Shown here: positions 16,020 to 23,689 of the stretch, one piece after another
Layout: every line of letters starts with the position of its first letter
How positions within the stretch are numbered: position 1 is the first letter of the stretch
Assembly (NCBI GenBank): GCA_964455155.1
Contig: CAYVYH010000014.1
Location: 1-26,431, forward strand
DNA length: 26,431 nt
Direction of reading: 5' to 3'
Origin: UBA8403 sp964455155
Lineage (GTDB): Bacteria > Bacteroidota > Bacteroidia > Cytophagales > Amoebophilaceae
Notes under the pieces: generated by a model
Told to the model about the DNA's origin: nothing
Database searches by the model: none
Seen by the model: the letters and a program-made list of their open reading frames with translations, nothing else
Made by a program: the position numbers and the translations under genes

Positions 16020-16429
16020 CTAGGCAATAAATCTCCATTACTCAATAAGAACAAAACTTAGGCACCTTGAACGATGTACTGCAACCGGCAAAAGAAGTCA
16101 TTGTCTTTCAAGAGTACGAAAATTTATCCTGGCTGCTGCGTACCCCCACGCAGAGTAACATGAGGGGAAGTGCCTAGAATGGGAGGGTAACTAGTTCCCA
16201 GGTATGTAACACAATATTGCCGTAAAAACCTTAGAAGATCACCACATTGAAGCGATGCCAAGACTACCAACTGCAACAGATGCCACTCACCCATGATGGC
16301 ATCATACACCCTGGCTTGGTCTTGATAAACACACTCAGACTCACATATCTTCCGAAACATATGTTTTGACTGCAGTAGAAAAATCTTAGTTTTGCCTGGT
16401 AACGATCAAGAACCGACAACCCTAGCCAA
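16020..16429. other. Non-coding stretch with possible gene debris
   Basis: About 410 bases between the tRNA and the beta-barrel gene. Two short plus-strand open pieces have protein-like composition but no proper context: a TTG-started 36-codon frame at 16067-16177 (begins LNDVLQPAKEVIVFQEYENL) and a piece ending at TGA about 16372 (contains MPLTHDGIIHPGLVLIN). They lie in different frames with stops in between. This could be the remains of one frameshifted gene; I do not recognise it. No tRNA or terminator was seen here. Confidence 0.3.
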
Positions 16430-17230
16430 ATGATCATAAAGAAGCTGCTTCTTATACTCTCCCTGTCTACTGCCCCCATCTATGTGTGGGCCAAGGAAGA
16501 CGAAGACAGTGGGCTCGATCTCTCAAGTACAACGGAAAGTGATACACACAAAAGTCATGCTAACCAGACCGAGACCATCTCCTCACCTTTCTCCAATTAT
16601 GAGAGCTTGGTAGTCGACTGGGGATTCGGCTGCTTGAGGGACAATCCCTCGAAGATGAGTACGTCACTCTGGCAGTCTAGGTTTACAAATGTGTATTTTT
16701 TCTACAACATACGTCTGGGACGCTCTCGCTTTACCATTAGCCCAGGTATAGGTGTAGCATTTGATGGATACCAATTCGAAGATAAGAGTAGTGTTCTGGT
16801 GCGCAATAATACAAGCGACCGTGATACTGTATTTACAAAAGCTGATGACCTCTTTCCAAGGAGTGAAGAGTTTGTCGAGTCATCTCTAGACGTACGTTAT
16901 TTAGATTTTCTCGTATTGGAAGCAAGGTTTAACGCAAATAGTGCCCATCCAAAGGAGAGCTTTTTTGTGGCTTTGGGGCTCAAGCTGGGTTTGCGGTGGC
17001 ATGCCTCTACAACCATAAAGTATAAAGAAGACGACATGATCAAAACGCAGCGCAATGTAGAAAGCTTCAACCTACAAGGGATGCGTGCCGGTTTACATGC
17101 CAGATGCGGTTGGGGACGGTTCGGACTTTGCTACACGCACACGCTTTCTAACTTCTTCAAAGAAGACAAAGGACCAGAAAATACCACCGCGAAGCCCTTC
17201 CATATCGGTATTTCTATTGACTTTTTGTAA
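16430..17230 (+). CDS. Outer-membrane beta-barrel protein (PorT-like, Bacteroidota type)
   Basis: 266 residues with a clear signal peptide (MIIKKLLLILSLSTAPIYVW, cleaved near AKED). A Ser/Thr-rich linker covers residues 25-55. From about 60 to the C-terminus there is alternating amphipathic beta pattern with many aromatic and Gly residues: LVVDWGFGCL, FFYNIRLGRSRFTISPGIGV, YLDFLVLEARFN, ESFFVALGLKLGLRWH, GMRAGLHARCGWGRFGLCYT and the final strand HIGISIDFL. This is what is expected of a small outer-membrane beta barrel of the PorT/OmpW-like type frequent in Bacteroidota. The ligand or role is unknown. It converges with rpoN; a hairpin lies between the two. Confidence 0.8.
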   Translation: MIIKKLLLILSLSTAPIYVWAKEDEDSGLDLSSTTESDTHKSHANQTETISSPFSNYESLVVDWGFGCLRDNPSKMSTSLWQSRFTNVYFFYNIRLGRSRFTISPGIGVAFDGYQFEDKSSVLVRNNTSDRDTVFTKADDLFPRSEEFVESSLDVRYLDFLVLEARFNANSAHPKESFFVALGLKLGLRWHASTTIKYKEDDMIKTQRNVESFNLQGMRAGLHARCGWGRFGLCYTHTLSNFFKEDKGPENTTAKPFHIGISIDFL

Positions 17231-17247
17231 GCAGCGTGAGCCTGCTT
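17229..17247. terminator. Hairpin between convergent beta-barrel gene and rpoN
   Basis: AAGCAG (17229-17234) and CTGCTT (17242-17247) form a perfect six-base stem with a seven-base loop, overlapping the stop codon of the beta-barrel gene. It sits in the 27-base gap of two convergent genes and could serve both as a weak terminator. Confidence 0.4.
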
Positions 17248-17257
17248 CAAGGAAGCA

Positions 17258-18685
17258 CTAGATTTCCTTACGCAACCTAGCTACCGGGAGGTTCAGCTGC
17301 TCCCTGTATTTTGCTACCGTTCTTCGAGCTATGGAGTAGCCTTGTTCTTGAAGCAAAATAACAATCTTTTCATCGGCATAGGGCTTCTGTTTGTTTTCGT
17401 GTGCGATGATGTCTGCAACGGCTTTTTTGACAGCTCTATTGCTTACTTCTTCCCCTGAAGTAGTAGTGATGGCCTCGGTAAAGAAGAACTTCAGGGGATA
17501 GATACCAAAGTCGGTCTGTACGGATTTATTATTGACTATCCTTGCCACAGTAGACACATCCATACCAATTCTTTCTGCTACACATTTCAATATCATTGGC
17601 TTGAGCCTGTGCTCTTCTTCTTCCATGAAGAAGGCATGCTGTAACTTCACGATTGTTTTCATGGTATTGAGTAGCGTGTGCTTGCGTTGTTGAACAGCAT
17701 CGATAAACCACTGAGCAGCCTCTAGCCTTTTTTTTACAAAAGATGTTACCTCCTTCAACTTTTCGTCTTCTTTTGAATGCTTGCGATAGTGCTCCATCAT
17801 AGCAGCATAACTTTTGCGAGTCCTCAACGCTGGCGTGGTGTAATCGGTGAGTGAGACATGCAGCTGTTCGTTTTGCTTGGTGACAATAAAATCGGGATGT
17901 AATACTTCACTGTAGGAAGATTCGTTGATCCTACTTCCCGGCTTGGGATCAAGTCTGGTTATTAACGCCAACGCCTCTTTGAGCAATACTGGACTTGTAA
18001 GACCTAGTTTTTCAAGGATTTTTCCATAATGCTTTTTAGAAAATGCCTCAAAACACTGCGTAAGTACTTGTATGGCAAGCTCTCGGGCTATACCACTTTC
18101 TTTACTTTTCTCTAGTTGAATCAACAAACATTCCTGTAGGCTCCTGGCACCAATGCCCGGAGGATCGAAACGTTGTATCTTGCCGAGCACGGCTGATACT
18201 TCTTGAACATTAGTCTCGATGTACTGTGTAAAAGCTAGATCATTGACGATAGCCTCCAAATCACGACGGATGTAACCATCACTCTCAATGCTACCAATGA
18301 GATGGATGCCTATCTTGTGTTGCCGTTGATCAAGTTTAAGAAAGCTAAGCTGTCGTAACAGCTGCTCATCCAAAGAATGGGCACTAGTGAGCATGAGAGA
18401 CTTTGCTGCCAGTCGATTCTGGTGTGGCTCATGGCGCTTATGGTATGCCTGATAGCCGTCAACATGTAAGTCATCTGCCAACAATGCTTCTTCGCCAGTA
18501 TACTCTTCATTTATTTCTTGCTCTTCCAGCACATTATCCCCCTCTTCTAGGGCTGGATTAATGGCTAGCTCTTGTTCAATGCGCGCTTTCATGGCTACGG
18601 AAGGGACTTGCAAAAGCTTGATAAGTTGTAGCTTTTGAGGAGACAAGCGATGTGTGAGGGTGTGTTTTAAACGCAGTTTCTGCAT
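17258..18685 (-). CDS. rpoN: RNA polymerase sigma-54 factor
   Basis: 475 residues, the usual sigma-54 length. Region I, which contacts core polymerase and activators, is the Leu/Gln-rich N-terminus (LSPQKLQLIKLLQVPSVAM, then the ELAINPALEEG signature). An acidic region II follows (EEQEINEEYTGEEALLADD). The core-binding domain includes IQRFDPPGIGARSLQECLL near residue 170. The C-terminal DNA-binding part has a HTH near 365-400 and the invariant RpoN box ARRTVAKYR at about residues 453-461, which recognises the -24 element. Sigma-54 needs an AAA+ enhancer-binding activator; none is encoded in this window. A well-matched -24/-12 site is found upstream of clpB. The gene is divergent from asnS. 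Confidence 0.98.
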   Translation of the reverse strand: MQKLRLKHTLTHRLSPQKLQLIKLLQVPSVAMKARIEQELAINPALEEGDNVLEEQEINEEYTGEEALLADDLHVDGYQAYHKRHEPHQNRLAAKSLMLTSAHSLDEQLLRQLSFLKLDQRQHKIGIHLIGSIESDGYIRRDLEAIVNDLAFTQYIETNVQEVSAVLGKIQRFDPPGIGARSLQECLLIQLEKSKESGIARELAIQVLTQCFEAFSKKHYGKILEKLGLTSPVLLKEALALITRLDPKPGSRINESSYSEVLHPDFIVTKQNEQLHVSLTDYTTPALRTRKSYAAMMEHYRKHSKEDEKLKEVTSFVKKRLEAAQWFIDAVQQRKHTLLNTMKTIVKLQHAFFMEEEEHRLKPMILKCVAERIGMDVSTVARIVNNKSVQTDFGIYPLKFFFTEAITTTSGEEVSNRAVKKAVADIIAHENKQKPYADEKIVILLQEQGYSIARRTVAKYREQLNLPVARLRKEI

Positions 18686-18790
18686 GTTCGATCAAATTAA
18701 AACAGGACTATTGTGCTAAAGACCCCCCAAGAAGAACTACTGTGAATATTGTCTTACCTCTGTCCGCTTTCCTATTACGGTATTCTACGG

Positions 18791-18798
18791 TAATTTTG
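18791..18798 (+). promoter_or_regulatory. Bacteroidota-type -7 element upstream of asnS
   Basis: TAATTTTG matches the TAnnTTTG consensus of housekeeping promoters in Bacteroidota, 24 bases before the asnS start. A clear TTTG at -33 is not seen; the nearest candidate is TTTC around 18768. Suggestive only. Confidence 0.4.
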
Positions 18799-18821
18799 GG
18801 GCTACACCTAGAAAAAAAACC

Positions 18822-20255
18822 TTGAGGAGGACAAAGATAAAGGAACTTCTAACCACAGCACAAATAGGGAGGCAGATCTGTGTGAAAGGCTGGGTCAGAA
18901 CCAAACGTGTCAGTAAAAACATGGTTTTTATTGCACTCAATGATGGTTCTGTGATTCATAACCTACAAATAGTAGCCGCTCCTACACAATTCTCAGAGGC
19001 AACATTACAGAGCATTACCCCCGGAAGCAGCTTATGCGTAGAAGGCGTCGTTACTACTTCTCAAGGACAAGCACAAGATATCGAGCTGAAAGGGGAAAAG
19101 TTTACCATCCTGGGCACCGCGATCAGCTATCCATTACAACCCAAGAAGCATTCCTTAGAGTTCTTACGCGAGATAGCATACCTGCGCTTTCGCACCAATA
19201 CCTTTGGCGCTGTCTTTAGAATCCGCCACGCCATCAGCTATGCCATTCATCACTTTTTTCATGAAAAAGGCTTTGTGTACCTACACACGCCGATCATCAC
19301 GGGGATTGATGCAGAGGGGGCTGGAGAAATGTTCCAGGTAACAACGATCAACACGGAAAAGCCGCCTCGGCAAACGGATGGAAGTATCGATTTTGGCCAG
19401 GATTTCTTCGGTCAGAGAACTAGCTTAACGGTTTCAGGGCAGCTAGAAGCAGAGGCTGCAGCCTTGGGCCTAGCCGAGGTGTATACCTTTGGACCTACTT
19501 TCAGAGCCGAAAATTCACATACCACGCGGCATCTAGCAGAATTTTGGATGGTGGAGCCAGAAATGGCATTCTACGATCTTGCAGATACTGCGGCATTGGC
19601 AGAGTCATTGCTAAAATATTTAGTGCGGTTTGTACTTGATCAGTGTCCAAATGATCTTGATTTTCTGCATCAAAGAGCACTCGAAGCACAGTCACAAAAG
19701 CACACAGCCATGAGGACACTTCCTCTGCTTGAACGCCTGACATTGGTCACAGAACGCCCCTTTCAACGCATTACCTATACCGAAGCTATTACTATTTTGA
19801 GGGGTTTTAAGCCCACCAAAAAGGAAAGCTTTACGTACCCCATTCGGGACTGGGGTGCTGGCTTGCAAGCGGAGCACGAACGCTATCTAGCAGAACAGTA
19901 CTTTCAGCAGCCTGTAGTCATCACGGACTATCCAAGTGACGTCAAGGCTTTTTACATGCGTCAAAATGAGGATGAGAAAACTGTAGCTGCCATGGATATC
20001 TTATTTCCGGGCGTAGGAGAAATGATTGGGGGCTCGCAGCGTGAGGAACGCTTAGAAAAACTGGTGGCAAGGATGCAACAGATGCACGTAGATACAGGAA
20101 GCTTACAGTGGTACTTAGATACACGTCGTTTCGGCACTGTGCCCCACAGCGGCTTCGGGCTAGGCCTAGAACGATTGTTGCAATTTGTCACAGGCATGGA
20201 GAACATACGAGACGTCATCCCCTTCCCGAGGACACCCGGCAATGCTTCTTTTTAG
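18822..20255 (+). CDS. asnS: Asparaginyl-tRNA synthetase
   Basis: 477 residues, a class IIb synthetase that charges tRNA-Asn. The N-terminal OB-fold anticodon-binding domain covers about 1-105 (CVKGWVRTKRVSKNMVFIAL). Motif 2 is in GPTFRAENSHTTRHLAEFWM near residue 226, with the HTTRHLAEFWMVEPE signature that separates AsnRS from AspRS. Motif 3 is GFGLGLERLLQFVTGMENIR near the C-terminus, which ends FPRTPGNASF. The start is a TTG codon: it places LRRTKIKELL exactly where the usual AsnRS N-terminus begins and no ATG or GTG is in reach. A TAATTTTG element precedes it. It converges on the photolyase gene with a 26-base gap. Confidence 0.97.
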   Translation: MRRTKIKELLTTAQIGRQICVKGWVRTKRVSKNMVFIALNDGSVIHNLQIVAAPTQFSEATLQSITPGSSLCVEGVVTTSQGQAQDIELKGEKFTILGTAISYPLQPKKHSLEFLREIAYLRFRTNTFGAVFRIRHAISYAIHHFFHEKGFVYLHTPIITGIDAEGAGEMFQVTTINTEKPPRQTDGSIDFGQDFFGQRTSLTVSGQLEAEAAALGLAEVYTFGPTFRAENSHTTRHLAEFWMVEPEMAFYDLADTAALAESLLKYLVRFVLDQCPNDLDFLHQRALEAQSQKHTAMRTLPLLERLTLVTERPFQRITYTEAITILRGFKPTKKESFTYPIRDWGAGLQAEHERYLAEQYFQQPVVITDYPSDVKAFYMRQNEDEKTVAAMDILFPGVGEMIGGSQREERLEKLVARMQQMHVDTGSLQWYLDTRRFGTVPHSGFGLGLERLLQFVTGMENIRDVIPFPRTPGNASF

Positions 20256-20281
20256 CTACCGGATAAGCAACAGCGCCTGAA

Positions 20282-21637
20282 CTAGATTTTTTGATTCCAT
20301 TTTTCACTGGCCAGTGCTTTTTTATAGGCTCCAAGAGTGCGTTCCCTTGCAGCGTCATGCGCTACGATGGGCTTTGGATACGCTATACTTTCGAGCTCAG
20401 GAACCCATGCTTTGATGTACGTAAGTGCTGGATCAAACTTTTGCGTTTGAAAGTATGGGTTAAAGATGCGGAAATAAGGCGCTGCATCACAGCCAGAACC
20501 TGCGGCCCACTGCCACCCACCATTATTAGAGGCTAGTTCGAAGTCCAAGAGCTTTTGAGCAAAATAAGCCTCGCCCCAGCGCCAGTCGACTAGCAGATGT
20601 TTGGTCAAAAAACTAGCCGTAATCATACGCAACCGGTTGTGCATATAACCTGTGGCATTAAGTTCGCGCATACCCGCATCAACTATGGGATAGCCCGTTT
20701 GCCCAGCGCACCAGGCCTGAAAATGCATCTGATTATTTTCCCATGCCACTTCATCATAAGCAGGCTTAAAAGAACGCATAACCACATGAGGAAAATGCCA
20801 CAAGATCATCATGTAGAAGTTACGCCAAATCAACTCATTCAACCATACTTCATTGTATTCAAGGGCAACGCGTGTGGCAGCTCGGATGCTAATTGTACCA
20901 AAACGAAAGTGAACACTTAGCCTGCTGGTGCCCAAAATAGCAGGTATATCTCTCTGTTGGTCGTATTGTTTGATGCGTGCTAAGTCTACCGTCTTGCTGG
21001 GAAAGTCGCAACTCTGAGATTGAAAGCCCATGTCCTGTAACGACAGTAAGGACAACGGACTTGTTGGAAGACAATGATGTAGCAAAGCACTACTATCAAA
21101 AGCATGCACCATCGCTGGACTGAAAAGTGCCTTCCACTTCTTCATATAAGGTGTAAAAACGGTATAAGGCGTTCCGTTATCTTTCATCACTTCCTCGTTC
21201 TCAAAGATTATTTGGTCTTTAAAGCTGTGGAAAGCTATTTGATGTGTAGCCAGGAACTCAGCAACTAACTGATCACGATGCCTGGCGTAAGGCTCATAGT
21301 CGTGATTGGTATACACCGCCTTGATATACAGGTCGTTCACCAATTGCTGATATACTTCCAAAGGGTTACCGTAACACACCAACAGTGTGCTCCCTACCTG
21401 CTCCAAAGCTACTTTAAGCTGCTTTAGTTGCTCATCAATAAATTGGACACGCCGATCGGCTCGCTCTTCTAACTTGCCTAGAATGTTGGAGTCAAAAATG
21501 AAGAGGGGTAGTACGAAACCACCCTTTTTTAGTGCTTGGTACAGCCCATGATTATCTTCTAATCGCAGGTCCCTTCGGAACCAGAACAAGTTGATCCCCT
21601 TCTGTTGGGATAAGGTGTTGAGAGGAGGTATGATCAT
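20282..21637 (-). CDS. Class I deoxyribodipyrimidine (CPD) photolyase
   Basis: 451 residues of the cryptochrome/photolyase family; repairs UV-induced pyrimidine dimers in blue light using FAD. The N-terminal antenna-binding Rossmann domain starts with LFWFRRDLRLEDNHGLYQAL near residue 18. The C-terminal FAD domain has SRLSVHFRFGTISIRAA near 240, WRNFYMMILWHFPHV near 270, the active-site stretch TGYPIVDAGMRELNATGYMH near 315, and NNGGWQWAAGSGCDAAPYFR near 375, containing tryptophans where the electron-transfer Trp triad is found. The Asn of AGSGCDAAPYFRIFNP region fits class I CPD photolyases rather than cryptochrome-DASH, but I did not exclude a (6-4) enzyme. An intact photolyase argues that at least part of the life cycle sees light, or that the genome is not deeply reduced. 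Confidence 0.94.
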   Translation of the reverse strand: MIIPPLNTLSQQKGINLFWFRRDLRLEDNHGLYQALKKGGFVLPLFIFDSNILGKLEERADRRVQFIDEQLKQLKVALEQVGSTLLVCYGNPLEVYQQLVNDLYIKAVYTNHDYEPYARHRDQLVAEFLATHQIAFHSFKDQIIFENEEVMKDNGTPYTVFTPYMKKWKALFSPAMVHAFDSSALLHHCLPTSPLSLLSLQDMGFQSQSCDFPSKTVDLARIKQYDQQRDIPAILGTSRLSVHFRFGTISIRAATRVALEYNEVWLNELIWRNFYMMILWHFPHVVMRSFKPAYDEVAWENNQMHFQAWCAGQTGYPIVDAGMRELNATGYMHNRLRMITASFLTKHLLVDWRWGEAYFAQKLLDFELASNNGGWQWAAGSGCDAAPYFRIFNPYFQTQKFDPALTYIKAWVPELESIAYPKPIVAHDAARERTLGAYKKALASEKWNQKI

Positions 21638-21669
21638 GAGTCAGACGAATAATAGTTTTCAAAGCACCG

Positions 21670-21690
21670 CTCTAAGACCCTTCTTAAGAG
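21670..21690. repeat. Hairpin in the leader of the photolyase gene
   Basis: CTCTAAGA (21670-21677) pairs with TCTTAAGAG (21682-21690) with one bulged base and a four-base loop, about 33 bases upstream of the photolyase ATG. It could be an operator or a 5' UTR hairpin. Confidence 0.3.
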
Positions 21691-21894
21691 TTCAAAAATC
21701 AAAGCGTAAAAGGGGCGAGTTTAGTTTTTTAATGCTGTAGCTTCAACAAGCTGCCGAGTCTAGAAGGAACGGCTCAATCCCCCCCTCCTGTAACCAATTG
21801 GAACAGCCCGTTGCAGAACAGACGAAACGCTCGCCGAGGCATCATGGCAGTAAGGCGGCCAGTGACAGTTGAAATACCAAAGAGAAAAAACCAG
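21691..21894. other. Intergenic stretch, no gene seen
   Basis: Between the photolyase leader and the tRNA-Arg(TCG) gene. Only a small hairpin AGCTT-CAAC-AAGCT (21738-21751) was noted. No reading frame of interest on either strand. Confidence 0.4.
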
Positions 21895-21968
21895 CGCGCT
21901 CGGAAGGACTCGAACCCTCAACCTTCGGAGCCGAAATCCGACGTTCTATCCAATTGAACTACGAGCGC
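21895..21968 (-). tRNA. tRNA-Arg (anticodon TCG)
   Basis: A 74-base cloverleaf reads from 21968 to 21895 on the minus strand. The acceptor GCGCTCG/CGAGCGC pairs perfectly with discriminator G and no encoded CCA. The D arm is GTTC/GAAC, the anticodon stem TCGGA/TCCGA, the loop TTTCGGC with anticodon TCG, and the T arm GAGGG-TTCGAGT-CCTTC. It would read CGA and possibly CGG codons. Confidence 0.97.
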
Positions 21969-22266
21969 AGACATTACTGCTCAGTATTTGTTAAAAAAAT
22001 TAAGCATTCCTCCATACTAAACTACAATAGGGGCGCTTAATTAGGATTCTTGACGCAGGAACCACAGATATACAAAAAAGGAATTTTGCATCATCGTACT
22101 TATCGAAACACATTCCACAATAACGTTGGTAGAGCCCCCTCCGCATAACGATAAAAGCGTATATTTGGAGGCCTTACACACCCCCGCATCACCAACCGTA
22201 CCGAATCAAGCCGGTAGCGCAGCTCGTACTGTGTTTGAACATAGAAAGAGCTATACTAAGAAAAAA

Positions 22267-22950
22267 ATGCTTGTAGCACAAGGAATCAACAAACATTACG
22301 GTAACCTCCAGGTGCTACAAGATATCGATTTAACCGTACACAAGGGAGAAGTCGTAGCAATTACAGGCGCTTCTGGTGCAGGAAAGAGTACACTACTGCA
22401 TGTGCTGGCCACGCTAGAAAGACCCGATGGGGGGATGCTGCAACTTGATGGAACAGACCTTCTGGCGCTACAAGGAAAGAAGCTGGCCTCCTTTAGAAAT
22501 CATTCGATCGGCTTTGTGTTTCAACTTTATAATCTGTTACCTGAATTCACCACGCTTGAAAACGTATGTATGCCAGGATACATCCGAGGAGACATTAAAA
22601 ATGAGGTAGAGGATAGAGGGCGGTCACTGTTAGCACTGCTCAATCTATCTGATCGTAGCCAACACAAACCTGCAGCACTCTCGGGTGGTGAGCAGCAGCG
22701 AGTAGCCGTGGCCCGAGCGCTTATCAATAGCCCTAAGATAGTTTTTGCAGATGAGCCAAGCGGAAGTCTAGACTCCCGCAATGCAGCGGCGCTGTATGCG
22801 TTATTTTTCGAACTACGGGATAAGACCGGTCAGACTTTTGTGCTAGCCACGCACGACCAAGCACTAGCTGACATGACAGACCGGCAACTGCTCATCCAAG
22901 ACGGGAAATTAGTATCAGAGTCCATTTCCTCCCGGGCAAACGCATGGTAA
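22267..22950 (+). CDS. ABC transporter ATP-binding protein, LolD-like
   Basis: 227 residues from ATG 22267. All nucleotide-binding motifs are present: Walker A GASGAGKST near residue 38, the Q-loop GFVFQLYNLLPEFT near 84, the signature LSGGEQQRVAVARAL near 138, Walker B IVFADEPSGSLD near 158, and the switch His in LATHDQALA near 193. The pattern (ASFRNHSIGFVFQ, DEPSGSLDSRN) is that of the LolD/MacB group, which powers lipoprotein release from the inner membrane or related extrusion. Its permease partner (LolC/E or MacB type) is not adjacent. An in-frame TTG at 22126 would add 47 residues, but the added part lacks conserved features and the ATG fits the family N-terminus (MLVAQGINKHYGNLQVL). 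A lipoprotein-like pseudogene follows five bases later. Confidence 0.92.
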   Translation: MLVAQGINKHYGNLQVLQDIDLTVHKGEVVAITGASGAGKSTLLHVLATLERPDGGMLQLDGTDLLALQGKKLASFRNHSIGFVFQLYNLLPEFTTLENVCMPGYIRGDIKNEVEDRGRSLLALLNLSDRSQHKPAALSGGEQQRVAVARALINSPKIVFADEPSGSLDSRNAAALYALFFELRDKTGQTFVLATHDQALADMTDRQLLIQDGKLVSESISSRANAW

Positions 22951-22954
22951 CAAA

Positions 22955-23560
22955 ATGTATGCCCTAGCCAAACAAAAACACAAGGATATGAGAAAGTGTA
23001 TCCTACACAAGATCATGCTGTACGATCCACTGTTCTCACTAACGAGTTGTGGCGACAATATAAACGTAGAACATTTACGTAATACTGTCCCTAGAACCAA
23101 CAACAGTACCGTCCCTGGGATAAACAAGGATTCTATCGGTTCAGCACACGATACGCAAGGAGACTCCAGTGATAGCAAAGGCGCCACTCCTGATTTGCAA
23201 CCAACAAATCAACTGGCAAGAGCAAAAAGTAGCAGAGGAAACAAAGGTGGAGCAAAGCAATAGAAACAGAAGCCAAAAAAGCAGCAGTAGTAGTTTCTGT
23301 CTCTTATTCGCCAGCAAATCAAGTTTTCAAAAAAATTAAGAGTGCTCATCAGAAGCCTACCCAACGAAGTCCGAGAACACGTCAACGAGGATTTGCGTAA
23401 AAATCTAATAGCGTAACTTATGACACTCCTAGAGATAGCCATAAAACAGTTGGAGATGGGCGCAATCCAACACAACATTTTATCCAGTCTTATACTCACC
23501 ATCAAAAAAGCAGTCGAACAATATTTCACTGACAACCAACAATTGCACCGAGAAAAGTGA
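22955..23560 (+). pseudogene. Degraded lipoprotein-like gene with four in-frame stops
   Basis: One continuous frame of 201 codons runs from ATG 22955 to TGA 23558-23560, interrupted by TAG at 23261, TAG at 23288, TAG at 23291 and TAA at 23414. The first part has a basic N-terminus and ends its short hydrophobic run with a lipobox-like LTSC (Cys32), then a Ser/Gly/Asn-rich linker. After the stops the same frame continues with protein-like, helix-forming sequence: LIRQQIKFSKKLRVLIRSLP, then EVREHVNEDLRKN, and finally TLLEIAIKQLEMGAIQHNIL and LTIKKAVEQYFTDNQQLHRE. Three of the stops are flanked by CAG/CAA (Gln) codons and each is one C-to-T change from a Gln codon, which fits decay by transitions. 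TAG ends intact genes here (nuoB, nuoD), so recoding is unlikely. It sits five bases after the LolD-like gene and may once have been its operon partner. Confidence 0.6.
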
Positions 23561-23667
23561 GGCCACTAGGAAGGGATCACAAAATCCACGTGCTACAGTA
23601 GATACAATTAGAGAAACCATTGAGGAATTCGAATATTTACTTACATAATCTACCTATAAAGAAATAT

Positions 23668-23688
23668 TATGCTTAATATATAAGCATA
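23668..23688. promoter_or_regulatory. Perfect palindrome upstream of the EamA permease gene
   Basis: Eight-base arms TATGCTTA (23668-23675) and TAAGCATA (23681-23688) are exact inverted copies around an ATATA spacer. The arrangement looks like a dimeric repressor operator. It lies directly before the first possible TTG start of the permease, or 68-95 bases before the more internal GTG/ATG starts. Confidence 0.5.
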
Positions 23689-23689
23689 T

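Noticed and set aside
22126..22266. TTG-started extension of the LolD-like ATPase by 47 residues
   Set aside because: The added part has no conserved feature, while ATG 22267 matches the usual family N-terminus.
22955..23560. Amber (TAG) reassignment to Gln as an explanation for the interrupted frame
   Set aside because: nuoB and nuoD end in TAG at family-typical positions, and one of the four stops is TAA.
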